From NCBI GenBank assembly GCA_034336665.1, contig JAPFBE010000003.1, positions 34,384,360 through 34,448,359 of the forward strand: a stretch of DNA of 64,000 nucleotides. The letters run 5' to 3'. Position numbers and translations under genes: made by a program. Shown in pieces: positions 51,819 to 61,480 of the stretch. The notes beneath the pieces were generated by a model. It searched no databases. It was given only the letters and a program-made list of their open reading frames with translations, and had not been told where the DNA came from. The number at the start of each line of letters is the position of its first letter. The stretch's first letter is position 1. This DNA is from Luscinia megarhynchos (taxonomy: Eukaryota; Chordata; Aves; Passeriformes; Turdidae).

Positions 51819-53906
51819 TTAAACAAACCCACTGTCTCGAATATTAAAGAAATTGTTGTTTATGTTTACCGAGTCATTTAAATTAAAAATCTGTTCCTGT
51901 TCCAAACCCCACTCTCCTTCATCTTCGTCCTCCGGCTCTGCCTCAGACCCATTGCGACTGTTTTCATACAAAAAAATCTGCTCATCCACGTGAGCCGGGG
52001 CTAACCGGTTTCTCTTTGCACTTACAACATTAGCAGAAGAGCCAAACAGGCGTTCAGGGAAGACCCTTGTGGCCAGAATACACCAGTACTTTTGAAGAAC
52101 CTTTGGTAAAACTGGAAACAGTGCTAGTCTGTCAGACCACCACTTCAGCGGGTCTTCATTCAAACCGAGGACCTTTTGTGACTTGAAGTTGCTCAACTCC
52201 TCAACGATTTGAGCATGCCATTCCTCCTGGTCTTCCACGCCTCCTGTCTGGCAGAAGATCTCTGCAAGCATGTTGTTTATGACACTGGTAGGAGGAGGAG
52301 TAGAGGAGATGATGATTTTTTTCATAGGGGGTTCTTCAGAAACAGCAAAGAATTTCTCCTCAGTTCTAAAGCTATTTTCTTTTACTTTCTCCAGCAGGCT
52401 TTTTGCTTCTTCCACCACTCTGTTTTCCACCTGCTGCCTCTCAAAAGCTGAAAGAAAAGGCAATTTCTTGTAGCGGGGATCCAAGAAAGTTGCAACATTG
52501 AGAAACATATCTATCTCAGGTGTGTGCTGGTAGGTGGTTGACAACTCTTTAGCAATCACCTCCTTTGCCATGCTGATTTCTTTCAAATCATTCTCTTTGA
52601 TGTTCAGAGTAGTATTGAGAAGCATGTGGAGAAGTGGCTTCACCATACTTATCGTCGGGTACTTTGAAGCAGACATCATCTCTGCAACCTGCTTGAAAGG
52701 CTGGAGCAGCTCCACCAGCCCTTCGATTGTATTCCACTCACTGGATTCCAGCATGAGGTGGTGGTTGTTGCTGTCCTCCACCAGAACAGCCGCAATGACA
52801 AACTGCTGCTCCTTGAGGCGCTGCAGCATAGCGAGCGTGCTTCCCCACCAGGAAACACGGTCGCTCACCAGCATGCAGTGGAGAATATTCTGCTGCTTCT
52901 GCTTTTCGCTCAGCATGTACATCGCGACCGTAGACTGCTGAAAATACTCCACCAGCTTTCGGCACCTGGCAAGAAGGTTGCAGAGTTTGGGGAGCTGAAA
53001 AGCTTGTTGTATTCCTGCGTTAAAAGTTTGCCCCAAACAAGGCATCTGCACGGGAATATCTAAGAGAGAGCAAGCTTTTACAATGTCTTTACTGTAATCT
53101 GTTGTAGCACCAAAGACTTTTGTATTGATCCCCCACTCAATGAATGTTTCATAAAGGACTCGTGTAATGGTCTCTGCAGTGTTATCCTCCGGTACTTCAA
53201 ATGTTTTCAAACACCGTGAGTTCACAGCCAGGCAGTTGCCAGGACTGCTGCTGAGAAAGTGAACTGCCACAGTTACATACGACCTGTTCTGGTTTTCGCT
53301 CCTCCACATGTCCGTGGATATACCACACCACAGAACCTCAGTGAGCTCTTTCAGCACAATTTCTCTAATAGCACTGTACTTTTCAGGAATCGCTTTTGTA
53401 CAGAAGTACTTCCGGCTCGGAAGTTCATACCTGGGGTCCGCTGTTCTCAAGAGGGCCTTGAAGGTAGGTTCATCGACAATGGAGGCTGGATACATGCCCT
53501 CACAAATTAAGCTGATGACTGCAGATGTCAGCTCCTGATGTTTTTTGTTTTCATAGTTCTGGTAGGTCTTCATGATGAGGCTATCTTGAACAACCTGCTG
53601 CGATGACTCCGGCTTGATTTTTGAAAATGCTGTGGCAAAGGCTTCCCTCATTTGCTCGGTGTTACTTTTCACAAACTCACAGAATTCATCGGGGTGATTT
53701 TTCTCAAGGTGGTAGGAAAGGTTGGACGTGTTTCCTGAATAGGCAATCTGTGCCATGCAAATACGGCAGTAGATCTTCTTCCACTGTAATATGCATCCTT
53801 CTGCATTGGTATCAAACCCAAAGTACTTCCACACTTTACTCTTTGCTCTCGGGTGAGCCACTAACTTTAGGTCTGATGGGGAACCTTCTAAACTTTTATT
53901 CTCCAT
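51819..53906 (-). CDS. ZBED1: ZBED1 (DREF homologue), BED zinc finger and hAT-derived transcription factor
   Basis: An intact 695-codon single-exon frame, close to human ZBED1 (694 aa) along its whole length from MENKSLEGS to the IRDSGFV end. The BED finger covers about residues 22-75, with C47, C50, H66 and H71 as zinc ligands. A linker follows, then an RNase-H-like hAT core (STDMW with D199, TTDYSKD with D270, the [13 protein letters not shown] block from 352, PERLFG with E618). The C-terminal hAT dimerisation region is about 565-650, followed by an acidic tail ([12 protein letters not shown]). The family is a domesticated hAT transposase. Human ZBED1 is nuclear, binds TGTCGYGAYA-type sites, activates proliferation and ribosomal-protein genes, and dimerises. 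Kozak context is good (G at -3, G at +4). The gene lies within DHRSX intron 1 on the same strand. Residue 293, in the CxxH motif of hAT proteins, reads Gln. Confidence 0.98.
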   Translation of the reverse strand: MENKSLEGSPSDLKLVAHPRAKSKVWKYFGFDTNAEGCILQWKKIYCRICMAQIAYSGNTSNLSYHLEKNHPDEFCEFVKSNTEQMREAFATAFSKIKPESSQQVVQDSLIMKTYQNYENKKHQELTSAVISLICEGMYPASIVDEPTFKALLRTADPRYELPSRKYFCTKAIPEKYSAIREIVLKELTEVLWCGISTDMWRSENQNRSYVTVAVHFLSSSPGNCLAVNSRCLKTFEVPEDNTAETITRVLYETFIEWGINTKVFGATTDYSKDIVKACSLLDIPVQMPCLGQTFNAGIQQAFQLPKLCNLLARCRKLVEYFQQSTVAMYMLSEKQKQQNILHCMLVSDRVSWWGSTLAMLQRLKEQQFVIAAVLVEDSNNHHLMLESSEWNTIEGLVELLQPFKQVAEMMSASKYPTISMVKPLLHMLLNTTLNIKENDLKEISMAKEVIAKELSTTYQHTPEIDMFLNVATFLDPRYKKLPFLSAFERQQVENRVVEEAKSLLEKVKENSFRTEEKFFAVSEEPPMKKIIISSTPPPTSVINNMLAEIFCQTGGVEDQEEWHAQIVEELSNFKSQKVLGLNEDPLKWWSDRLALFPVLPKVLQKYWCILATRVFPERLFGSSANVVSAKRNRLAPAHVDEQIFLYENSRNGSEAEPEDEDEGEWGLEQEQIFNLNDSVNINNNFFNIRDSGFV

Positions 53907-53947
53907 TGCTTCTTGGCCACCGTCCCACCTTTTGATCCTTCACTCAT
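53888..53947 (-). CDS. Upstream ORF overlapping the ZBED1 start
   Basis: In the presumed 5' UTR part of the ZBED1 coding exon, an ATG at 53947-53945 opens a 19-codon frame ([19 protein letters not shown]) that ends at a TAG at 53890-53888. It starts 41 nt before the ZBED1 ATG, is out of frame with it and ends inside the coding region, so a ribosome using it would bypass the main start. Its context is weak (T at -3, A at +4), against a strong main start, so leaky scanning would be expected. Whether it is translated is unknown. Confidence 0.5.
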   Translation of the reverse strand: MSEGSKGGTVAKKQWRIKV

Positions 53948-53957
53948 TAATGAGTAC
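53907..53957 (-). other. ZBED1: ZBED1 5' UTR segment and splice acceptor
   Basis: On the minus strand, a pyrimidine-rich run (tctttatcttactgccttta, then tcag) ends with AG at 53959-53958, so a 3' splice site would begin the exon at 53957, 51 nt before the ZBED1 ATG. This matches the known human layout, where a non-coding first exon splices to one large coding exon. The acceptor is seen in the sequence; its use is inferred. Confidence 0.7.
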
Positions 53958-56900
53958 CTGATAAAGGCAGTAAGATAAAGATACAATGAGAAAGCACAAG
54001 TTTGACCACACTCAACTATGTGAAATCAGCGTTTCTGTGAATGTATCAAGAAACCTACTCATAATTACATTTACAAATTCAAAGATGAAATTTCCAAGAA
54101 TTGTGACCGACAAGAACCCCACTGGATTGTCAAAAACTAAAAGAGGTTTTAATATGTCCCATTCTGCTGTGAAACTGAGCTAGAGGACCTGGGTAAATCT
54201 TTTTTTCTGGAATTTCATAATTCTGGGTAGAGCAAGCGTAACTACCACCACAAACTTGACAAATTACTGTCACAAAAATTGGTCACCTGCTATAGCATTT
54301 TCCTGCCTCAAGTTAGAACTAGACCAACATTCTCTTGCCCAAGAATTGCTGAACTTTGCTGTTAACATTTATTTCAATTGAAACCTGATACTGAATGAGC
54401 AAAGGTTTTCTTGTTTGTTTATCTTGAAAGAAGTTTTGTAAGCTTGATCTAACTGTTCCAGCTTTTGCTTTAAAAAAAATAATAATAAAAAAATCTGTGA
54501 TGCAAATTATGGCAATAAGCTGCTCCTCTCAAATGTAAAGGTGTTTTCTGACTGAAATAAAAGGAAAAGGAGCTGTAACCTACATGCAGATCAACAATAC
54601 ATGTCTGACACCTTTCCTGTCCTTCTCTTTCTGAAATCAAAGTCATCTCCTGAAGTACTAGTTCACAGTTGTGGTTCCTGGAATAACAGTACATTATAAT
54701 TACAGGAAAAGCAGACAGGGAAGCACTAATACATGTTATTATCCACATCAGCTGGAAAATAATTTTGCAGCATTTTCTTCAAAAGGCTACAGAAGTTGGG
54801 AGGGGATGACACTAGAGATTGAGTGTGGTGATAAGGCAAGACTTGGCAATCTGTACTCTGATATCTGCACAGGAAAACGCTTCTTGTGCAGTCACATGCA
54901 AGTGCTACTTGAGGCCTACAGCGCCTCTGTCTACAGTGCTGGCAGCTGGCACCCACCAGAGCTGATCTCATTGCACCAAAAAGCCAAGTCACAGCACAGC
55001 ACGACTGCACCCTGACACTTCTCTCTTTCTTCCACACCACCATGGCAGCAGCAAGCTCTTTTCCAGGGCCAGCACCGGGAAAGGAGAAGGAAGAAGACAT
55101 TAGGTATGAATGCAGCCTCCTTCACAAAAATCCAGAGAAAGAGAACTGGAGAAGAACATAAGGAGCATCAGACTGAAAACAATAGCATTGCAACTTCTCT
55201 GCTCCTCTAGAGCTGCACCTGTGTCCAAGCCCAGAAATCCCCAGGTGGTAAGACTGGCTGGTTAGGGCAGGAAGAAACAATCTGACTTTTTCATATGGCT
55301 GGCTACAAGGGAATTATTAAATTTAAAGAAGTATGTGTGAAAGCTTCTCTGGGGTGCTTTCTGATGTTGTGAACATTATCAAGAAAAGACAGTCTTCTCT
55401 CTGAACTCCAGCTGGCATTTTGCAACATTTCTTGAATGTCTTGAATGGAAAACCAAAGACAGGTTAACCAATACTAAACATACTTATCTACTAAACAGCT
55501 GTTGGTTTAGAAGCAGAATAAGAGATGCAGGTAAAGCATTTTATTTGATTTGTTTCAAAGATTTACTTCTGGGTGTAGACACTTTGCATTTTTTCCTGAG
55601 GGAGGGGCAATGTTCTGCCTACTAGCATGCCTTCTACTGTGATTCATTCAGTGCCTTTAAGTTGCCAGGATAAACTATTGATTCAACATGGTAATGCTGC
55701 CTAATTCCAAACATGTGCATATCAACAGCACCAAGGTATGCAATCCCACAAAAACGGATGATTTTGAAAGACCAAGTGGTGTAATGTGTAATGAGGTAAC
55801 GCTGCCATGCCATCAGATATGCACTGACATATCGTATCGATACATATTATCACAGCTTTTAGATACCTCAGTTTCAATCCATGACTTGGTGTCTCCAGGA
55901 AGCACAGAGACTCATGGCATTTAATTAAATCTTACAGTTTCCTCTGCAGCTACCTGGCAATTCCTGAAAGTAAGGAGGAAGGCACTGTAATAAAAGAGTT
56001 GATGCATCTTTAATATTTAAAATTAGTATGACACACCTTGGATCATAAAAAGTTCATCACGAACTGACAAAGTAAAAGTTATTTCAGAGTATGGGAGTGT
56101 TACAGACTCACCCCACTTCTCATTCTTTTGTATGTCACAGCTTTGCCTTCATTTTGGGATGTATCAGGCACTTGGCAATAGTGGCCCAGAGCAGCATTGC
56201 CACAGCTAAAGCTATGCCAGTATAACACAGCCTTTTGTAACAGCTCAAATATAAACTGCTCATCATCCCTGCATCTCATCAAGTGCCATACAGTATAACT
56301 GGCATTACAAACACAAACCGAAACCCCACACCTCTCATCTTACTCCAGGAAGAGGTAAACTTTCCTACTTTTAGTGAAACAGTGTTCGTAGTCTAGTCCT
56401 GGCAAAAACAACAGCAACGCTGAATTCCCACCCACAGGAGAGCACCTTTGGAGAAGCTGCTGTTTCTTTCCCTTGCCTCCTCCAACACCACCAGCCAGTA
56501 CCGGGATCGAGGCTTCTCAAACCCTGCAGAGGATCCTCTGCTGGCTTTGCAGTGAACTCTGCTGCCACAGGAGGAGGAAGAGTCCAGACTTTCTGGCCCT
56601 AGCACCCCATCCCAGCTGTTCTTGGGGCAGGCTGTGCTGTCTCCCACAGCTGCCGGACTCCCTCTCATTCTCCTAACACAAGCCCATGACTTCCCTCTCC
56701 AGGGCAGGCCTTGGGCTGCTGGAGATGGCTTGTGTTGTGGAGGGCAGCCGTGCTACCCTTGCAGGCAGGGCTCGGTATCCTCACTGACAAAGAAAATTGG
56801 TTCAAAACCCGCACGACAATCACTTGGGGATGTGAGGAAACGTGGGGTGTGCAGACACTCTGCAACCTTAGCTCTGCCTCCTTGTGCATGCACAGCAATG

Positions 56901-59900
56901 GCACCCTCTGGGTATCCTTGTCCCACAACCTTTGCCTCAGCCAGCAGAGGGGCAACCATAAACCAAGTGATTCCTCATTCTGAAACTAACTTAATAACTC
57001 TTTTAGGGACATGCGTGGGGAGAGGGCTTAACTGCTCGGTGTAACTGCATTTTTGCCTGCCATCAATCCTTCCCACCTGGTCATTTCTCTACCCACCTCT
57101 GGATGATTTACAGCCTGGAGCTCACACAGCTTTGAGCAGGAAATGCTCAGGCTCTCACTATGCTTTAGTCATATAAAGAGCCATCAAAACATGACTCAAA
57201 ATTAAGAGATGCATGATCCTAAATCAACATTTCACAATTAACTGTAAAGAAACTTGGTACAAATGAGGATACTGCGTAACTAAAAACTGAGGAAATTAAA
57301 AAAACCAAAAACTATGAAATCTCAATCACTTTTAAGAAGAACACAAGTTACCTTTAAGGTCTCCTTAACTAAATTCACATAACCACCTTCTTCAGATAGA
57401 GTTTTCTACACATTATAGGTTCCAAATTTAACTAGAAAGACTTCAAAACGTAACACCGAGATTTTGGTTTCCCCTACCAAATTTCAATGGAAAACGTACA
57501 GTAGGAGAAAACATGCAGGAGGAAGATGCCAAATAAACTCCTTGAGAAGCTTTTAATTTTATAAACCATTTTTCTTATCAGTAGGATGACTTTCAGTGAT
57601 CACATTTCCACTGGTAATATCCTGGTGTCACAATTAATATTAGTTTATCTTTTATCAATCCACTGATTAGATTTGTGTTTTTAAAAAGCTGTTTTAATCA
57701 AGAACTTTAGTCATGCAGGGCTTCTTTCCTCCCTCCAATTAATTAAGATTAAGCACTATAAAGAAGTCCAAGCAGCAATTTCTACTAAAACTATTAATAG
57801 TTTAAACCACTGAACACTAAAACTACATATTAGCAGTTATCCTGTTTATGCAATTAGTACTTGGAGAAATATTTTTAAGTTTAACTTGCTTCCTTTTATT
57901 TCTACACTTTCCTCTGTTGATTTTAGTTAGTGAAGTAATGCTGACTGCACACCCTCTTTGTAGTTTCAGCTCTATATTTTCCTTCCCTGAGCTTCAAGAT
58001 CAGAATTTCAGGTCAACTTCCCTAGTCTGTGATGAGGTGGGGAGTATTCACTTGAATAGAGAATGTTACTGGTTTTTTGGTTTGCAACTGAAAACAACTA
58101 CCAAGGTTTGCACTGAACCTAGATTTCAGAGCTCAAACTCTTTCCCCAAAAAACGTCTTGAATTTCATCTATAAAAATCAGATGAACTCCAATAGGATGT
58201 GAAAGAACACCCCGGTCACTTTTAAAAGCATACGTGCCAAGAGAACACGACTCTAAAGTTAGGGTAAGGAAAAATAAAAGTGAAACTAGTTTCATTTACT
58301 TGAATTAAAATCCTGAGCACTTCTTCACAACAAGGATAAGAAAGCAAGCTTTCCCTGGAAAATTCAGAGGCAGAAGGGCTGCACTGAGACCAGATCCTTT
58401 CATTCATCCACAGAGCTAAAGGACAAGATAGCAGACAGCTTTCTTTTAATCTTCCAAGAGAGATCTACAGCGCTGCTGCAGACTGGGAACTCTGACATGG
58501 TAACTGGGGCCAAGGAAGCCAGGATCAGAGGAATGGCTATCTCTGCCTCCCTGTTCTGTCCTTCACAGCTACCCTTTGCCATTCCAAGCTCTCCCCAGGA
58601 AGGCACCCTGACAATAAAATACCTGTACTTGTGAGAGTTACGGACACCCCCTCAAAAGATACCGATAATTTTAAACATCCACACCTCTCTAGCTTACCAC
58701 CTGAAAAAGGTGCTCGGGGCTTTCTTACAGGAACTGTAGTCTAGTGATCCAATCTTGTTCTAACAACACTTTTGCTTTTTGTAGCACTGACATCACTATT
58801 TTGAAGTTATTATGGAAACGAGGTTCATCTGGGTAAAAAGGTTCCAGTTGCTAAGGGGAATCACTTCTTTAAGCAATGGCTGGACACAATAAGTGAAAGC
58901 AGGGCAGCAGGTAACTGCCAAGAGGGAACTGCGGACAAACAACTAGCTGAGGAGGAAACCACTTGCCCTTGGAAAAAAAACACCCCAAGTTAGGGCTGAA
59001 AGAAAACTTCTCACATCTGTCAAATCTGCCTTGGTCTCACTTAAGCAAGTGACATTTCCTAGGTTGGATCTTCATTGCCTTCCTCTGACATTTCCAAATT
59101 CAACACTTTTTTTTTTCAATAGCAGCAAAGAGCAGAGTGCAACAAAACACTGGGTCAGATTTTCGTCATGCTGTTTCTCTGTGGTTCGAAAAAAGATTTG
59201 GAAAGTGTTACACACCCTAGGCAAAATACCCAAATCTCCTCTGCCAAGAAACGCTAATGCTAGAAAAATGCTCAGATGACTTCAAACCATATGCACATCT
59301 GCCCTTTTTGTCACCAGGGTCCTCTCGCTTGTTTGAGGGTTTCACTGCTGCCTTTTGAGAATGAGAAAGCGAATCCCAGCAGAAAGATCAGGAATGAATA
59401 AAAAGTACACAAAACACTACCCAAGGATGCGACGTGCAATAAGATGAAGATAAGCTCCTATTGTGTGTTGTACTTGTTCCAGCTCCTTCCCAGTACTTCA
59501 GATATTCTTTATACCAATATCCTCATCTGCTTGAATTCCTTACTCTCAATATTATTTTCTTACTGTTCCTCTGGTTAAAACTATCGACAGAGCCACAAAG
59601 GCTCACTTGCTGATAAGCAGAGAAAGTTTAAAAGCATGGACTTCAACGCAGCTGTACGGTCAGCTCTGATGACAACCTACACATCTGTCCGAACTCATAG
59701 TTTGCTCTAAGTTTATAAACTCAAAAACACTTCAGTCTTCAAGAGTAATGGGATTAGATCGTTGTTTTTCTAACAAACTCAAAGTTTCCCCTAAGGCAGC
59801 TTTTAACACGCTGTTGATCCAAATCAGGAAAGTGCAAAAACCTAACTCCTCAAACAAACGACTAACCTGAAGTCCCTTAGAAAAAACCCACAAGTGTCCC

Positions 59901-60100
59901 TCACTTGTCAGTTTAAAGGCTACCAGCGAGTGTCAGCCGGTATCTAACACTAGGCTTTCGGAGCACAGGTACGTTCCCCACCTGGAGCAGCCGGGCCAGG
60001 GAGGCCGAAAGCGGCGGTCCCGGCGGGCCGGGGGCGCAGCGGGCGGCGGCAGGAGCGCCCGGGCCGGGAGCTGCCCGCCGCCACCCGCCCGAAAGCACCT
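53958..60100 (-). other. ZBED1: Probable ZBED1 intron 1 (also part of DHRSX intron 1)
   Basis: About 6.1 kb between the ZBED1 acceptor and a candidate 5' UTR donor in the CpG island. It is mostly AT-rich. Moderately GC-richer patches at 54800-55100 and 56400-57050 have open frames of 90-140 codons on both strands, none recognised. A perfect TATCGATA octamer lies at 55835-55842. No repeat family copy was identified here. Confidence 0.6.
55835..55842. promoter_or_regulatory. TATCGATA octamer (Drosophila DRE-type palindrome)
   Basis: This exact match to the insect DREF-binding octamer lies about 1.9 kb upstream of the ZBED1 coding exon. Human ZBED1/DREF prefers TGTCGYGAYA, which this does not match exactly, so binding is uncertain. 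It is listed because ZBED1 is the DREF homologue; a chance match is quite possible. Confidence 0.2.
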
Positions 60101-60103
60101 ACC
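60101..60103 (-). other. ZBED1: Candidate ZBED1 first-exon splice donor
   Basis: The minus strand reads CAGCCCAG/GTAGGT, with the exon ending at 60103 and GT at 60102-60101. It lies in the CpG island about 680 bp inside DHRSX intron 1, where a non-coding first exon of ZBED1 would be expected from the human arrangement. A weaker alternative, CTCCAG/GTGGGG, lies near 59990. The transcription start cannot be read from sequence. Confidence 0.4.
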
Positions 60104-60376
60104 TGGGCTGAGGGAGGGAGCGCCCGCGCGGCTCTGAGCCGAGGTCTCGGGAGACACTGCCAGAGAGCCAAAGAGAGCAAGAGGAGAAGCGGGGACCCCC
60201 GGCCCGCGGAGCCCCCACGCCGCCTCCCGAGGCCACAAGTCAGGCCGGCGTGCAGCCAGGCGCCCGTCCCGGGCCCGGCCCCCCGCCCCGCCCCGCGTCC
60301 GGGGCGGCCGCGGCCCGGGGGCCGGACGGGGCGGCGGGGCCCGGGCCTGGAGCCGGGAGCGAGGGCGGGGTGCGGC

Positions 60377-60385
60377 GGGGGCGGG
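60377..60385 (+). promoter_or_regulatory. GC box (Sp/KLF-type site)
   Basis: GGGGCGGGG in the CpG island, between the DHRSX exon 1 donor and the candidate ZBED1 first exon. A consensus match only; many similar GC-rich words surround it. Confidence 0.45.
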
Positions 60386-60779
60386 GAGGGCGCCCCGCCA
60401 GCCGCAGCCCCCCGGGGCCGCTGCCCGCGGGCGGTCCCGCTCGGCCGGCAGCGGGGAGCAGGACGGAGTCCGGCGGGGGCGCCCGTGCCGGGGCCGCCGC
60501 GGTGCCTCAGCCCCTTCCCGGCCGCGCGGGATGCGGCACGGCACGGCCCGGGCGCCCCACGCTACAGCCAAGGTCGCGGCTGCCTGCTCTGTTCTCCCCT
60601 TCCCAGTCCGGCCGCTGCCGGCTGGGCCGCGCGGTCTCGGCCCCGGGGCCCCGGAACTGCCGCCCGCCCGCGGCGGGTGGGGGGAGGCGCGGCAAACTTT
60701 CCCCTCTCCGCGCTTGGGCTGCCGCCCCCCGGCCCGGAGCCGCCCCGCCCCGCCCCGCGGCGCCGGCTGCGGTGCTCAC

Positions 60780-60891
60780 CTGAGGCCGGGGCGCAGCGCG
60801 GCTGGAAGCGGCGGCGCAGCTGGTGCAGGATGACGCGGAGGCCGATGCAGTACACCCGGAGCAAGGGCACCAGCGCAGACAATAGCGACAT
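60780..60891 (-). CDS. DHRSX: DHRSX coding exon 1 (N-terminal hydrophobic segment)
   Basis: Read from the ATG at 60891-60889 to a strong donor (CCTCAG/GTGAGC, exon end 60780). The 112 coding nt give 37 codons plus one base (phase 1). The residues begin MSLLSALVPLLRVYCIGLRV, followed by ILHQLRRRFQPRCAPAS. The pattern is a hydrophobic stretch and then a basic cluster, as in human DHRSX (MSPLSAARAALRVYAVGAAV, then ILAQLLRRC, from memory); it probably acts as a signal or membrane anchor for the ER side. The start has G at -3 (GCGGCCATGT). The frame is open far upstream only because the island lacks stop codons; this ATG was chosen by homology and length, since the joined product puts the cofactor loop within one residue of its human position. 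Confidence 0.95.
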
Positions 60892-61139
60892 GGCCGCCTC
60901 CCGCCCCGCGGCGGCAGCGGGCTCGGGGCGCGGCGGGGAAGGCGCTGGGCGAGCGGGCGGCCGGCGCAGTGTTTCCGCCGGGCCGGGCCGGGCCGGGGGG
61001 CGGCGCGGCCCCCACCCACCCACGGAAGGGAAAGCGCCGCCGCTGTCACAGCAGCGCCCGGGCTCGCCGCGGCTCCCGCCCTTCTGGGCATGTGCGGTGG
61101 CGGGGGAAGGGAAGGGAAGGGGCGGCGGCGGGCGGACCG

Positions 61140-61255
61140 GCCTCGGCGGCGGCGGCAGCAGCGGCGGCGCGGCGGCTCGGCCCCCGCCGGGACACCGGGC
61201 AGGGGGAGACGGAGACGGAGAGGGGCGGCAGCAGCAGCGGGCGGGAGGCGGTGGC
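61140..61255 (+). repeat. CGG/GGCAGC-rich and G-rich low-complexity segment
   Basis: An imperfect (CGG)n/(CAG)n stretch (about 61143-61180) is followed by GGGGAGACGGAGACGGAGAGGGGC and related words around 61200-61230. It lies upstream of DHRSX within the CpG island, probably near or above the transcription start. It could form G-quadruplexes and may vary in length. Confidence 0.7.
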
Positions 61256-61480
61256 GGTGTGACAGCCCGAGACTCGTGCTGCGCGGTCCGTGACAGCCAC
61301 AAGCAGTCAGTGGCCGGGCGGAGCGAGGCGCACGGCGCTGCTCCAGGATCCCGCGGCTGAACGCGCTCACCGCCTTGTCTGGCCATTTCCCTCCACTCCA
61401 GCACCCGTGAGGGGCTGCTGCGGACTCGCACGGCGCCGCTGGGGCTGGGCACGGCCCCTCTCACCTCCAGCGTCCCTCGG

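Larger units (their letters stand above)
59930..61480. promoter_or_regulatory. CpG island spanning the DHRSX and probable ZBED1 promoters
   Basis: About 1.5 kb with very high G+C and frequent CpG, in sharp contrast to the AT-rich flanks. It contains DHRSX exon 1 and the candidate ZBED1 5' UTR donor. GC boxes (for example GGGGCGGGG at 60377-60385), repeated GGGCC words near 60980-61000, and no obvious TATA box fit a broad housekeeping promoter. Open frames of 100-300 codons on both strands here come from the lack of AT-rich stop codons and are not counted as genes, apart from DHRSX exon 1. Confidence 0.93.

Noticed and set aside
52209..53935. Plus-strand and other-frame open frames over ZBED1
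   Set aside because: Shadows of the ZBED1 coding frame; the minus-strand frame matches the family along its whole length.
54726..55100. 124-codon minus-strand frame upstream of the ZBED1 coding exon, considered as an alternative ZBED1 exon
   Set aside because: No similarity to ZBED proteins and no convincing donor that would join to the acceptor at 53957 in frame.
60250..61464. Frames of 177-300 codons on both strands in the CpG island, including an upstream extension in frame with DHRSX exon 1
   Set aside because: Very high GC removes stop codons. The sequences are Pro/Ala/Arg/Gly rich in all frames, and homology places the DHRSX start at 60891.
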